Part shown: piece by piece, positions 37,069 through 45,303 of the stretch
Position numbering within the stretch: position 1 is the stretch's first letter
Layout: each line of letters begins with the position of its first letter
Assembly (NCBI GenBank): GCA_963813725.1
Contig: CAWFAI010000011.1
Location: forward strand, 1 to 64,000
DNA: 64,000 nt
Origin: VGBV01 sp963813725
GTDB taxonomy: Bacteria > Actinomycetota > Thermoleophilia > Solirubrobacterales > 70-9
Reading direction: 5' to 3'
Program-made: the position numbers and the translations under genes
Notes under the pieces: generated by a model
The model's database searches: none
Seen by the model: only the letters and a program-made list of their open reading frames with translations
What the model was told of the DNA's origin: nothing

Positions 37069-37680
37069 ATGAGTGCGAACAGGCTCGGCGCTTTGACGGG
37101 CGTCGGCTTCGCGGTTTTTCTGATCGCCAGCTTCGTGGTGGCGGGAGAGCCGCCCGCGCAGGACGACTCCACCCAGGAGATCGTCGATTTCTATACCGAC
37201 AACGATGACCAGGTCTGGATCGGCGTCTCGCTGTCCATGATCGCGGCGACGCTCCTGGTGCTCTTTGGGGGCTACCTGCGAAAGGTGCTCCGCGCGGCAG
37301 AGGGAGAGGGACACATGCTCTCCTCCGTCGTGCTTGCCGGAGCGACGATCGTCGCCGTAGGCGCCGCGATCGACGCGACCCTGAGCGTTGCGCTGGTCGA
37401 AACGGTCGACGACATCGACCCGACCGCACTGCAGGCGATAAACGCGGTCTGGAACAACGACTACATCCCGATCGGCTTGGGCGCGATGATCCTCAGCCTG
37501 TCAGCGGGACTGTCGATTGTCCGCCACGGCGCTCTGCCCGCCTGGCTCGGTTGGGCCGCGATCGTCTTCGCCGTGATCGCGGTGACGCCGATCGGCTTCG
37601 CCGGGGTCATCGGCACCGCCCTCTGGATCATCGTCGTCAGCATCATGCTGGCGATGCGGGCCGACTCGCCCGCGACATAG
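37069..37680 (+). CDS. Six-TM membrane protein of unknown function
   Basis: 203 residues from ATG 37069 with AAGGGAGAG in front. About six TM helices (ALTGVGFAVFLIASFVV, VSLSMIAATLLVLFGGYL, VVLAGATIVAVGAAIDA, IGLGAMILSLSAGLSI, LGWAAIVFAVIAVTPIGFAG). A short conserved ectodomain after TM1 (EIVDFYTDNDDQ) is typical of a family of actinobacterial integral membrane proteins with no assigned role. Confidence 0.78.
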   Translation: MSANRLGALTGVGFAVFLIASFVVAGEPPAQDDSTQEIVDFYTDNDDQVWIGVSLSMIAATLLVLFGGYLRKVLRAAEGEGHMLSSVVLAGATIVAVGAAIDATLSVALVETVDDIDPTALQAINAVWNNDYIPIGLGAMILSLSAGLSIVRHGALPAWLGWAAIVFAVIAVTPIGFAGVIGTALWIIVVSIMLAMRADSPAT

Positions 37681-37782
37681 CGTCCCCCCAGACATAGCGT
37701 CCCTCGAGGATGCGCGCATTTGATCCCGACCGCGTCGGGCGGTTCGCGATCGCGCCTTGACGCGGTTGTTAATGATGTGGGG

Positions 37783-38052
37783 GTGACCACCTGCATGCAC
37801 CTCGACACGATCAAGGTCGAAACGCCGGCCGAGGTTCCGGGCTGCGAGGACTGCCTCAAGATCGGCGCCCGGTGGGTGCACCTGCGCCTCTGCCGAGAAT
37901 GCGGACACATCGGTTGCTGCGACAGCTCGCCCAACCGCCACGCGTCCGCCCACGCAAACGAAAGCGGTCACCCGATCGTCAGCTCGCTTGAGCCCGGCGA
38001 GGACTGGTACTGGTGCTACGTGGACGAGGTCGCGTTCGAGGTCGCGGGTTGA
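37783..38052 (+). CDS. UBP-type zinc-finger protein
   Basis: 89 residues from GTG 37783 (alternative ATG 37795). The ZnF-UBP pattern is complete: CEDCLKIGARWVHLRLCREC, GHIGCCDSS, NRHASAHANESGHPI and WYWCYVDE. In eukaryotes this domain binds free ubiquitin C-termini; bacterial copies are common in actinobacteria with unknown partner. The stop TGA overlaps a TTG start of the YceI gene (TTGA), so the two are coupled. Confidence 0.88.
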   Translation: MTTCMHLDTIKVETPAEVPGCEDCLKIGARWVHLRLCRECGHIGCCDSSPNRHASAHANESGHPIVSSLEPGEDWYWCYVDEVAFEVAG

Positions 38053-38639
38053 GCCAGACCTGGATCTTCGAGCCGGGACACACCGCAGCCGAGTTCCGCG
38101 CCCGCCACATGATGGTGACCTGGGTGCGGGGCATGTTCAAGGACATCCACGGCCAAATCGAGTTCGACCTCGACGACTGCCTGGCCACAACCTGGGAGAG
38201 CGAGATCGACGCCGCTGGCCTCTGGACCGGGGAGCCCGTCCGCGACGAGCACCTGCGCAGCGCCGACTTCTTCGACGTCGAAAACCATCCAAAGATCTCG
38301 ATGTCGGGCCGCTTCACTGAGCGCGCCGGGGTCAATCACTTCAAGGCGCTGGCGGAGCTGACCATCCGAGGGGTCACCCGCGAGCTGCCGCTCGACGTCC
38401 ACTACCTCGGGCAGTGGACGACGTCCTTCTGGGTGGGCGATGAGAACAAGGGCGAGATGCGTCGGATCGGCATCGCGGCGGCAGCCAGGTTGAACCGCCA
38501 CGACTTTGGGGTGTCGTGGCAGGACGAACTCCCCGGGGGCGGAGTCGTCGCGGGCAACGAGATCGAGCTCAGATTCGACCTCGAGGCGATTGCGCTGGAT
38601 GACCTCGAGCGCACCGGCGTGATCGAGTACTACCGCTAG
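38049..38639 (+). CDS. YceI-family lipocalin-like protein
   Basis: 196 residues from TTG 38049, chosen for the TTGA overlap with the upstream stop. WIFEPGHTAAEFRARHMMVT and FKDIHGQIEFDL are the YceI entry; LRSADFFDVENHPKISM and the late strands complete the barrel. YceI proteins bind isoprenoid or lipid ligands. No signal peptide, so this member is cytoplasmic, as in many actinobacteria. Its TAG shares CTAG with the stop of the convergent amine oxidase. Confidence 0.88.
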   Translation: MSQTWIFEPGHTAAEFRARHMMVTWVRGMFKDIHGQIEFDLDDCLATTWESEIDAAGLWTGEPVRDEHLRSADFFDVENHPKISMSGRFTERAGVNHFKALAELTIRGVTRELPLDVHYLGQWTTSFWVGDENKGEMRRIGIAAAARLNRHDFGVSWQDELPGGGVVAGNEIELRFDLEAIALDDLERTGVIEYYR

Positions 38640-39832
38640 GCGAGGACCTGGCGGGCCGCGCGCTGACCGCTGCGGAGCGCCCCCTCCATCAGCCCGTGCC
38701 ACTCCCCGGCGGTGTGCTCGCCGGCGAAGTGGAGCGGCCCGATCGGCCGGGCCAGGTCCTCGTCGCGCAGGGGCATGCTGATGCTCCGCGCCGAGTAGGC
38801 GCCCCGCACCCAGGGGTCGTCGTGCCAGGTGGAGAGCAAAGCCGAATCCGGGTCTGAGTCCAGCTCGAGCTCGGCGCGCAGCCTCGCGAGCGCGGTGACC
38901 CAGGTCGCGGGACCGTCGGCGGTGAGGGACTCGATCGCCGCCGTAGTGCCGGTGTATCCCGTCAGGAACGGCGCCGGCTCGCCGTCGGCGCCCAGCTGCG
39001 TGTAGGACCAGAAGTGCCCCGCGACCGACATGATCGCGCTGGGCTCGGCCGGGGCGCGCATCGGTAGGAACAGCTTCGCGTTCTGCCCGTACTCGACCCC
39101 CGCGAGGGCGTCGGCCGTGGCGCCCTGCAGCGGCGGGTCGAACTTGACCTCGGCCAACGGCCTTGTGGGAATCGCGATCACCGCGGCGTCGGCCTCGACC
39201 TCGGCATCGTCGGTCGCGGCGGTGACAGAGCCGTCCGACCAGCGCACCCGCCGCACCGGCGAGCTCAGCGTCAGCGCGTCGCCGAGCTCCGCGGCCAGGG
39301 CGTCGGCCAGGCGCATGTTGCCGCCCTCGAGCGTGAAGTTGTCGAAGTCCCCGAAGGTGGATGCGCCCTCGTCCAGCACCGAGACCTCGAGGTCCTCGAC
39401 CGGGTGGCCGTTGGAGATCGCGACCCTGGTCTTGATCAGCGTCGACACCGGCGGGTCGAGCCGCAGGGAATCGATCGCTTCGCCCGCGCTGACGGCGGCC
39501 TGCGGCGGGCCGGCGCCGATGCGCTCGAAGGCCGACTCGAGGTCCGACCAGGCGACCGACTCCTCCCCGACCGGGATCCGCCGCCCGTAGGGGGTGCCCT
39601 TGCGGACAAGCGGGATCCCGAAGCGGGCCGCCAGCTCCTCCATCAACTCGTAGCCCGGCAGGATGAACTCGGCGCCGCGCTCGAGCATCGCCCCCTCGAA
39701 CGGCACGGACCAGACCCGACCCCCCACCCGGTCGCGCGCCTCCAGCACCGACACCTCGGCGCCGCCGGCCCGTAGGACGTCGGCCGCCGCCAGTCCGGCG
39801 TAGCCGGCGCCGATGACGACGACGCGCTTCAA
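38636..39832 (-). CDS. Flavin monoamine oxidase (locus member 4)
   Basis: 398 residues. FAD-binding VIGAGYAGLAAADVLRAGG at the N-terminus, EARDRVGGRVWSV, and C-terminal LHFAGEHTAGEWHGLMEGAL with the FAD-contacting region, as in putrescine/monoamine oxidases. It oxidises an amine to an aldehyde plus ammonia and H2O2. It is the last gene of a four-gene leftward operon (42859 to 38636) with 7 bases to the gene before it. A second paralogue lies at 43884. Confidence 0.92.
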   Translation of the reverse strand: MKRVVVIGAGYAGLAAADVLRAGGAEVSVLEARDRVGGRVWSVPFEGAMLERGAEFILPGYELMEELAARFGIPLVRKGTPYGRRIPVGEESVAWSDLESAFERIGAGPPQAAVSAGEAIDSLRLDPPVSTLIKTRVAISNGHPVEDLEVSVLDEGASTFGDFDNFTLEGGNMRLADALAAELGDALTLSSPVRRVRWSDGSVTAATDDAEVEADAAVIAIPTRPLAEVKFDPPLQGATADALAGVEYGQNAKLFLPMRAPAEPSAIMSVAGHFWSYTQLGADGEPAPFLTGYTGTTAAIESLTADGPATWVTALARLRAELELDSDPDSALLSTWHDDPWVRGAYSARSISMPLRDEDLARPIGPLHFAGEHTAGEWHGLMEGALRSGQRAARQVLA

Positions 39833-39839
39833 CGTCCCT

Positions 39840-40802
39840 TCAGCGACCGAGCCACCGCTTGGGGTTCTCGACCAGCATCGTCTCGAGCTGCTCGTCGGTC
39901 ATGCCGGACTCCTTCAGCGTCGGGATCACCGACTCGAACAGGAAGGTCATGCTCCAGTCCTTGGCCAGCGGCTCGAGCTGCTCGATCATCTCGGGCGGGT
40001 ACCAATCGAGGCCGGCCGCGATCGGGATGTCGAAGTCCTGGGAGAGGAACATGCGCTCGGCGTAGCCCTTCTCCAGCAACGCGGTGACCGTCGCGTTGCG
40101 CTTCTCGGTCGGCAGGAAGATGTCTAGCCCGTAGCGGTCCATGCCGATGTACACGCCCTTCTCCAGCAGGCCCTCGATGTAGCCCAGGTCGTCCGAGTCG
40201 CCGGTGTGGGCGATCTGGATCTTCTCGGGCGCCACCCCCTCCTCGAGGAGGATCTCGACTTGGTCCCGGCCCGTGTTCGAGGCCGGGCGCGAGTGGGCCA
40301 TGATCGGCGCAGCGGTCCGCAGCGAGGCGCGTGCGGCGGCGCGGTGCAGCTTCTCGACGTTCTCGGTGATCCCAGGCTCGTCGGCGGCACACTTGAGGAA
40401 GGCGGCCTTGGCCTCGGTGTCCTGCATCCCCTGCTCGATGTCGTGGACGTAGAGGCCGGCGATGAAGTCCGCGTCGCGGGTCGTCAGGAACATCGGCAGG
40501 TAGTCATAGGTGTAGATCCCTGTGCAGGCGACGATCTGCAGGCCCGTCTCCGAGGCGAGCTTCTGCAGGGTCGAGACATCGCGGCCGAGCAGCATCGCGG
40601 TCGGCTCCACCACCGTCTTCACCTCGTGGGCCTTCACCGCCTCGGCCGACTCGATCGCCAGCTGCCACTCCTGGTCGCGGTCGCGGACGTGCGGCCACTG
40701 CGCCGTCACCGCCTCGTCGCCCGAAAAGAAGTGTTCGTGGATCAGCGTCAGGCCGAGCTCGTCGGCGTCGATCGCTCCGTTCACTCCCTCCACGCTCGCC
40801 AT
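39840..40802 (-). CDS. Phosphotriesterase-family metal-dependent hydrolase
   Basis: 320 residues. LTLIHEHFF (HxH metal pair) near residue 20, bridging Lys in AAFLKCAADEPG, His in IMAHSRPASNTG and IAHTGDSDD, and Asp in LSQDFD: the full binuclear site of the PTE/PLL amidohydrolase group. Most relatives are lactonases or act on small esters/amides. Within the amine locus it could open a lactam or lactone intermediate, which is inference. Confidence 0.88.
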   Translation of the reverse strand: MASVEGVNGAIDADELGLTLIHEHFFSGDEAVTAQWPHVRDRDQEWQLAIESAEAVKAHEVKTVVEPTAMLLGRDVSTLQKLASETGLQIVACTGIYTYDYLPMFLTTRDADFIAGLYVHDIEQGMQDTEAKAAFLKCAADEPGITENVEKLHRAAARASLRTAAPIMAHSRPASNTGRDQVEILLEEGVAPEKIQIAHTGDSDDLGYIEGLLEKGVYIGMDRYGLDIFLPTEKRNATVTALLEKGYAERMFLSQDFDIPIAAGLDWYPPEMIEQLEPLAKDWSMTFLFESVIPTLKESGMTDEQLETMLVENPKRWLGR

Positions 40803-40843
40803 CCGGGCTCCTCTCCTTCGTCGGCCTTACCTGGCCGCGGATC

Positions 40844-41707
40844 CTATTCCGGCGATTCGGGCGGCCGCACGCTGCCCCCGTACATCGGAAGCTCGATCCC
40901 CGGCCCGGTGCGGATGATCTGCTCCCACATGCGGCTAACGCCGCCGGTGCCGTACTCGCGCACCCGCGCGACCGCGTCCAGGTCGAGCACGTCGGTGAGC
41001 AGCTCCTCCCCCTCCCCGGCCTGGAGCCGCACCAGGCCCTCGGGGTCGACGATCAGGCTTCGCCCCAGCGCCGCCGGCTGCGCGGCGTTGAGGTTGACGA
41101 CGTAGAGCTGGTTGGCGATCGCGTTGGCCCGGGCCAGGATCAGCTCCGAGGGGCGATCGCTGGTCGTGGTCAGGGTCGGCTGGATCACGACCTCGGCCCC
41201 CATCCACGCGAGCTGGCGGAAGGTCTCGGGGAAGGCCCCGTCATAGCAGACGGCCAGGCCCACCCTGCCCACCTCGGGGATCTCGAAGGTGACGAACTCC
41301 CCTCCCGCCTCGCTCGACTCGTGCGGCTGCCAGGGGAACACCTTGCGGTAGCGCGCGACCAGCTCGCCCTCGGGCGAGAGCACCGGCACCGTGTTGTGGA
41401 TTCGCCCCGAGGAGGAGCGCTCGTAGATGGAGCCCGCGACCAGCCAGACGCCGGCGTCGCGAGCCAGCCGCCCCAGGCGCTCGGTCATCGCACCCGGGAT
41501 CTCGACGGCGACCTGCTCGGTGTAGCCGGCGCCCTCGTCGAGCAGCTCGGGCACGGCCGCCAGGTGCAGCTCGGGCAGGACCACGAGCTGGGCGTGGGGG
41601 GAGATGCCCCGCACCCGCGGCAGCCGCTCGGCGAGCCGCTCGAGCGTCGCATCGGGGTCTCGGAAGACGGGCGCCGTCTGTAGCGCGGCTATCGAGAGCG
41701 CGCGCAC
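40844..41707 (-). CDS. Carbon-nitrogen hydrolase (nitrilase superfamily)
   Basis: 287 residues from a GTG. Catalytic triad Glu in VVLPELHLA, Lys in YRKVFPW and Cys in VGLAVCYDGAFPETFRQLA. Members include N-carbamoylputrescine amidase, omega-amidase and aliphatic amidases. Position between a PotD-like binding protein and amine oxidase genes fits an amidase step in polyamine or acylated-amine breakdown, but the exact substrate cannot be told. 3 bases after the binding-protein gene. Confidence 0.88.
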   Translation of the reverse strand: MRALSIAALQTAPVFRDPDATLERLAERLPRVRGISPHAQLVVLPELHLAAVPELLDEGAGYTEQVAVEIPGAMTERLGRLARDAGVWLVAGSIYERSSSGRIHNTVPVLSPEGELVARYRKVFPWQPHESSEAGGEFVTFEIPEVGRVGLAVCYDGAFPETFRQLAWMGAEVVIQPTLTTTSDRPSELILARANAIANQLYVVNLNAAQPAALGRSLIVDPEGLVRLQAGEGEELLTDVLDLDAVARVREYGTGGVSRMWEQIIRTGPGIELPMYGGSVRPPESPE

Positions 41708-41710
41708 GGG

Positions 41711-42859
41711 CTATCCGGTGGCCACCTGCTCGAAGGCCTGGGTCACCTTCTGCCCGAGCTCACCGGGGAGCACCGGCTCGAACGTGCAGTCCTTGGTGAA
41801 CCCCTCCGAGGGGAAGATCAGCTCGTTCTCGGCCAGCGCCGGATCGCGCTCGGCGAGGATCTCCTTGACGCCCTTGACGGGGGTCACGTAGTTGACGTAC
41901 TCGGCTATGTCCGCCTGGACCTCGGGGTCGTAGACGAAGTTGATGAACTCGTGCGCCGCCGCGACGTTCGGGGCGCCGACCGGGACCTCGAGGCTGGTCG
42001 ACCACAACATGCAACCTTCCTCGGGCATCACGAACTCGATGTTCTCGTCGTCGGCCTGGAGCTGGACCGCGTCACCTGACCAGCCCAGCACGAAGTCGAC
42101 GTTGCCGGCCTTGAGGTCGTTGATGTAGTCGTTGCCGGTGAAGCGCCGGATCTGGCCGGAGTCCGCCGCCTCGCCGATCTTGTCGACGGCGGCGAGCCAC
42201 TCCTCCTCGGTCGCCTCGTCGGGGTCGATGCCCATGCACTTCAGCGTCATGGGCACGGTGTCGCGCATCTCGCTCAGCAGCGTCACCCGGCCCTTGTACT
42301 CGGGGTCGAACAGGTCGCAGATCGAGCTCACCTCGGGCGCGAGGTCCTTGCGGACGATCAACCCGGTCATGCCGCTCTGCCAGGGCACGGTGAAGTCGCG
42401 CTCGGGATCGGCGGCGGCGTCGCGCAGCGGCTCGATCAGGTTCGCCTCGACGTTGGGGAGCGCCTCCTTGTCGAGCGTCTGGATCTGGCCCTGCTCGTGC
42501 ATCTGGGCGGCGAGCCAGTCGCTGACGGTGATCAGGCTGCGGCCGCCGGACTGGCCCTCGGCCAGCAACGGCTGGACCTTCCCGAAGAACTGCTGGTTGT
42601 CGTTGATCTCCTCGATCCACTCGACCTCGACGCCGGTCTGCTGTTCGAACTCGTCCAGCGTGTTGCCCTCGCCCTTGTCGATGAAGAGCGGCCACTGCGC
42701 GACGGTGAGCTTGCCCTCGACCGGGCCGGAGGCGTCCGCCTGCGGCGCCGGCTCGTCGCTTCCGCCGCCCACCTCGTCGTCGCCGCCGCAGGCTGCGATC
42801 GCGGTCGCCAGCGAGGCGACCAGCAGCATTGCCACCAGGGCCCGAGTCCGCTCCTTCAT
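41711..42859 (-). CDS. PotD-like spermidine/putrescine-binding lipoprotein
   Basis: 382 residues. Lipoprotein signal (LVASLATAIAACGGDDE), then a type II periplasmic-binding fold: LTVAQWPLFIDKG, VEWIEEINDNQQFFGKVQP, WQSGMTGLIVRKD and FVLGWSGDAVQLQADD, characteristic of polyamine-binding PotD/PotF. No permease or ATPase genes lie nearby. First gene of the operon; a perfect 10-3-10 palindrome sits 25 bases before its start, next to a divergent TetR gene. Confidence 0.9.
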   Translation of the reverse strand: MKERTRALVAMLLVASLATAIAACGGDDEVGGGSDEPAPQADASGPVEGKLTVAQWPLFIDKGEGNTLDEFEQQTGVEVEWIEEINDNQQFFGKVQPLLAEGQSGGRSLITVSDWLAAQMHEQGQIQTLDKEALPNVEANLIEPLRDAAADPERDFTVPWQSGMTGLIVRKDLAPEVSSICDLFDPEYKGRVTLLSEMRDTVPMTLKCMGIDPDEATEEEWLAAVDKIGEAADSGQIRRFTGNDYINDLKAGNVDFVLGWSGDAVQLQADDENIEFVMPEEGCMLWSTSLEVPVGAPNVAAAHEFINFVYDPEVQADIAEYVNYVTPVKGVKEILAERDPALAENELIFPSEGFTKDCTFEPVLPGELGQKVTQAFEQVATG

Positions 42860-42883
42860 CCTCTCCCTCTCCTCTCAAAGCAG

Positions 42884-42906
42884 TTCTTTGAATGTGATTC
42901 AAAGAA
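42884..42906. promoter_or_regulatory. 10-3-10 palindromic operator of the amine locus
   Basis: TTCTTTGAAT (42884-42893), GTG, ATTCAAAGAA (42897-42906) is a perfect inverted repeat between the divergent PotD-like and TetR genes. An overlapping shorter repeat CAAAG-N5-CTTTG (42876-42890) lies beside it. Most likely the TetR binding site that controls both directions. Confidence 0.8.
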
Positions 42907-42970
42907 CACGCTATCGCATTCACGCTTGGATATCACCTGATTCCGAGATCGCGTCAAATAACCTTCAGGG

Positions 42971-43591
42971 ATGCGACCGAAGCGGCAAGGAGAGCGGCGG
43001 GCTCAGCTGGCGCGGGCGGCGCGGGAGGTGCTGCTGACGCAGGGCGCGGTCGGGGTACGGATCAAGGACATCGCCGCGCGTGCCGGAATGGCCCCGAGCT
43101 CGGTCCTCTACTACTACCCCGACATCGCCGAGCTGCTGCTGGAGGTGACCCGTGGGGCGATGGACCGCTACGCCGAGGGGAGGGCCCGCGCCATCCGCGA
43201 GCTACCAGGCGCGCAGGCGCAGCTCCGCCACGCGATCCAGCTCGGTGTCCCCACCGGGCCGGACGACGACGAGAGCCGGCTGCTCTATGAGCTGGACGCG
43301 CTGACGGGCACGAGCTCGGCGTTCAGCGTGCTGAGCTCGGCCTTCTACGACCGCCAGGTGGAGCTCTACGCCGGGATTCTGCGCGGCGGCGTGGCGGCCG
43401 GCGAGCTGCACCTGGCTGCGAGCCCCGAGGCGATCGCCCGCGGGATCGTGGCGATGGAGGACGGGCTGGGGCTGCAGGTCGTGATCGGCCATCCCGGCCT
43501 GGGCGCGGCCGAAGCCGAGCGAATCCTGCTCGACCACGTCGGGGCGCTCACCGGGGTGGATCTGACGGCGTCGACGGTCGCCGCGGGCTGA
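42971..43591 (+). CDS. TetR-family regulator of the amine locus
   Basis: 206 residues. HTH within residues 8-55 (REVLLTQGAVGVRIKDIAA, AGMAPSSVLYYYPDIAEL) resembles BetI/polyamine-type TetR regulators; the C-terminal ligand domain has YELDALTGTSSAFSVLSS. Divergent from the amine operon, with a palindromic operator between, so local control by an amine or aldehyde signal is expected. No obvious ribosome site. Confidence 0.87.
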   Translation: MRPKRQGERRAQLARAAREVLLTQGAVGVRIKDIAARAGMAPSSVLYYYPDIAELLLEVTRGAMDRYAEGRARAIRELPGAQAQLRHAIQLGVPTGPDDDESRLLYELDALTGTSSAFSVLSSAFYDRQVELYAGILRGGVAAGELHLAASPEAIARGIVAMEDGLGLQVVIGHPGLGAAEAERILLDHVGALTGVDLTASTVAAG

Positions 43592-43880
43592 TCAGGGGCA
43601 GCCGTCCTGGCCCGAGGGGCCGCAGGGGAAGCTGATGCCGTTGAGGAAGATGAAGTCGCCGTCCTCCCAGGGGGTGTCCAGGTCCACCGCGCCGTCGGAG
43701 GTGACATCGAGGCGAAAGAGCTGCGGCGCGTCCTCGAGCACCGCGAACACGTGGCGCTCGGCCGGGCGGAAGCCCGGGGGCAGGACGAAGATCGGCCCCA
43801 GGGTGACCGGGGTGTCGCTGTTGGTGAACCCGCTGATCGATCCCTGCAGGCGGACGATCCCGAACGGACCGGCGCGTCGC
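43592..43880 (-). pseudogene. C-terminal fragment of a carbohydrate/tail-type beta protein
   Basis: Open without a start codon: FGIVRLQGSISGFTNSDTPV, TLGPIFVLPPGFRPAERHVF and IFLNGISFPCG to a TGA at 43592. The LPPGFRPA...FAV pattern is that of a repeated beta module at the C-terminus of tail-fibre or surface proteins. It is squeezed between the TetR gene and the amine oxidase, so only a scar of a larger gene remains. Confidence 0.5.
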
Positions 43881-43883
43881 TGG

Positions 43884-45206
43884 CTACTTCCCGCCCAGCG
43901 CCGCCGCGGCGGCCGCCCGACCCGTCCTCACGGCGCCCTCCATGTAGCCGCAGACCCACTGGTCCGAGCCGCAGACGTAGAAGGGCGGCTCGTGGGTCCC
44001 GTGCAGCGGGCCGACGGCCATCACATCGCCGGGGCGCCACTGGGTGATGTAGCCCTGGGTCCAGGGATCGACGCCCCAGCGGCGCATGAAGACCCGGCCG
44101 GGGTCGGCGGCGCCCTCGCCGAGGGCCGCGACGAGCTCGGCGGTCAGCTCCTCCTGTAGCAGGTGCTCGGGGGTGGCGAGCAGGGGCGCCAGCCGCTCAG
44201 GCGGGGTCAGGGTCGAGAGGATCCCGTCCACCTGGGCCCAGACTCCCCCGATCAGCCCAGTCTCGCCGTAGACCTCGCCGTTCTGCCCGGCCTCCTGCCA
44301 GAAGGACTTCTCGTAGGTGAAGACGGTCTTGGCGGCGAGGGCGTGGCGCTGGCGATGTAGCGAGGCGAGCCGCTCGTCCGAGACGCCCTCCACCTGGATG
44401 TCGCGCAGCGGCCCGACCGGGACGGCCGAGATGACGGCGTCGCAGTCGAAGCGCTCGCCGTTGCGGCCGATGACGACGCAACCGGACGCGCTGACCCGGA
44501 TGCGATCCACCGGCGCCGCGTAGCGGATGCGGTGGGCGCCGACCTCCTCGGCCAGCCGCAGCGGCACGGTCCCCGACCCCTCGGCGACTCGCTGGGACTC
44601 CCAGCTCTCGTACTCGTAGAAGCCGGTGGCGCCCGCGACGGCCTGCTTGCGCAGCTCGGACAGCAGCGAGGTGCGCTCGATCGACTCCGAGCTCAGCGCC
44701 AGCGCGAACAGCTCGCGCATGCGGACCGCGTTGGCCGTCGCACCCGCGTCGCGCATCCAGGCGCCGAGCGAGAGCCGGTCCAGGCGCTCGGCCTCGGGGT
44801 GCTTCCAGGGGTCGTCGGGATCGACGCTGCGGGTCAGCTCGCGGAATTTCTCCTCGGTCTCGGCGTAGCTCGCTCGGTCGGCGTCGCTCATCCACGGGTA
44901 GCCGTCGCCGACGAACCGGCCCTCGGCGAGCATGAAGGTCTCCTCGCCCGGGTCGTCGGCGAAGGAGGCCTCGAGCGTCAGGCCCAGCTCTGCGACCAGC
45001 GCGCAGTAGGCCTCCTGGAACGGGCCGGTCAGCTCGCCGCCGAGCTGCACCAGCCGCCCGTCGGGGAGCTGCGTCTGCACCACGCGCCCGCCCGGGCGGT
45101 CGCGCGCCTCGAGCACGACCACATCGGCGCCGCCGGCAGCCAGATCGCGGGCGGCAGAGAGCCCGGCCAGCCCGGCTCCGACCACCACCACGTCGTGCTT
45201 CGACAT
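43884..45206 (-). CDS. Flavin monoamine oxidase (second paralogue)
   Basis: 440 residues. VVVVGAGLAGLSAARDLAAG and EARDRPGGRVVQTQ bind FAD; the C-terminus VCGSDQWVCGYMEGAVRTG is the family end. It shares its layout with the oxidase at 38636 but is clearly a separate paralogue. It is read in the same direction as the amine operon but separated from it by the TetR gene, so it has its own promoter in 45207-45303. No copy of the palindromic operator was found there. Confidence 0.92.
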   Translation of the reverse strand: MSKHDVVVVGAGLAGLSAARDLAAGGADVVVLEARDRPGGRVVQTQLPDGRLVQLGGELTGPFQEAYCALVAELGLTLEASFADDPGEETFMLAEGRFVGDGYPWMSDADRASYAETEEKFRELTRSVDPDDPWKHPEAERLDRLSLGAWMRDAGATANAVRMRELFALALSSESIERTSLLSELRKQAVAGATGFYEYESWESQRVAEGSGTVPLRLAEEVGAHRIRYAAPVDRIRVSASGCVVIGRNGERFDCDAVISAVPVGPLRDIQVEGVSDERLASLHRQRHALAAKTVFTYEKSFWQEAGQNGEVYGETGLIGGVWAQVDGILSTLTPPERLAPLLATPEHLLQEELTAELVAALGEGAADPGRVFMRRWGVDPWTQGYITQWRPGDVMAVGPLHGTHEPPFYVCGSDQWVCGYMEGAVRTGRAAAAAALGGK

Positions 45207-45303
45207 CAGGGCTCCTCTCCCTCACCGCCGGGGCGGACAACCCTCCGGCGCGAAAACTGAATCGTGGCTCAGGCTATCGCTGCGGCGTATAGAGTGGCTG
45301 CCG

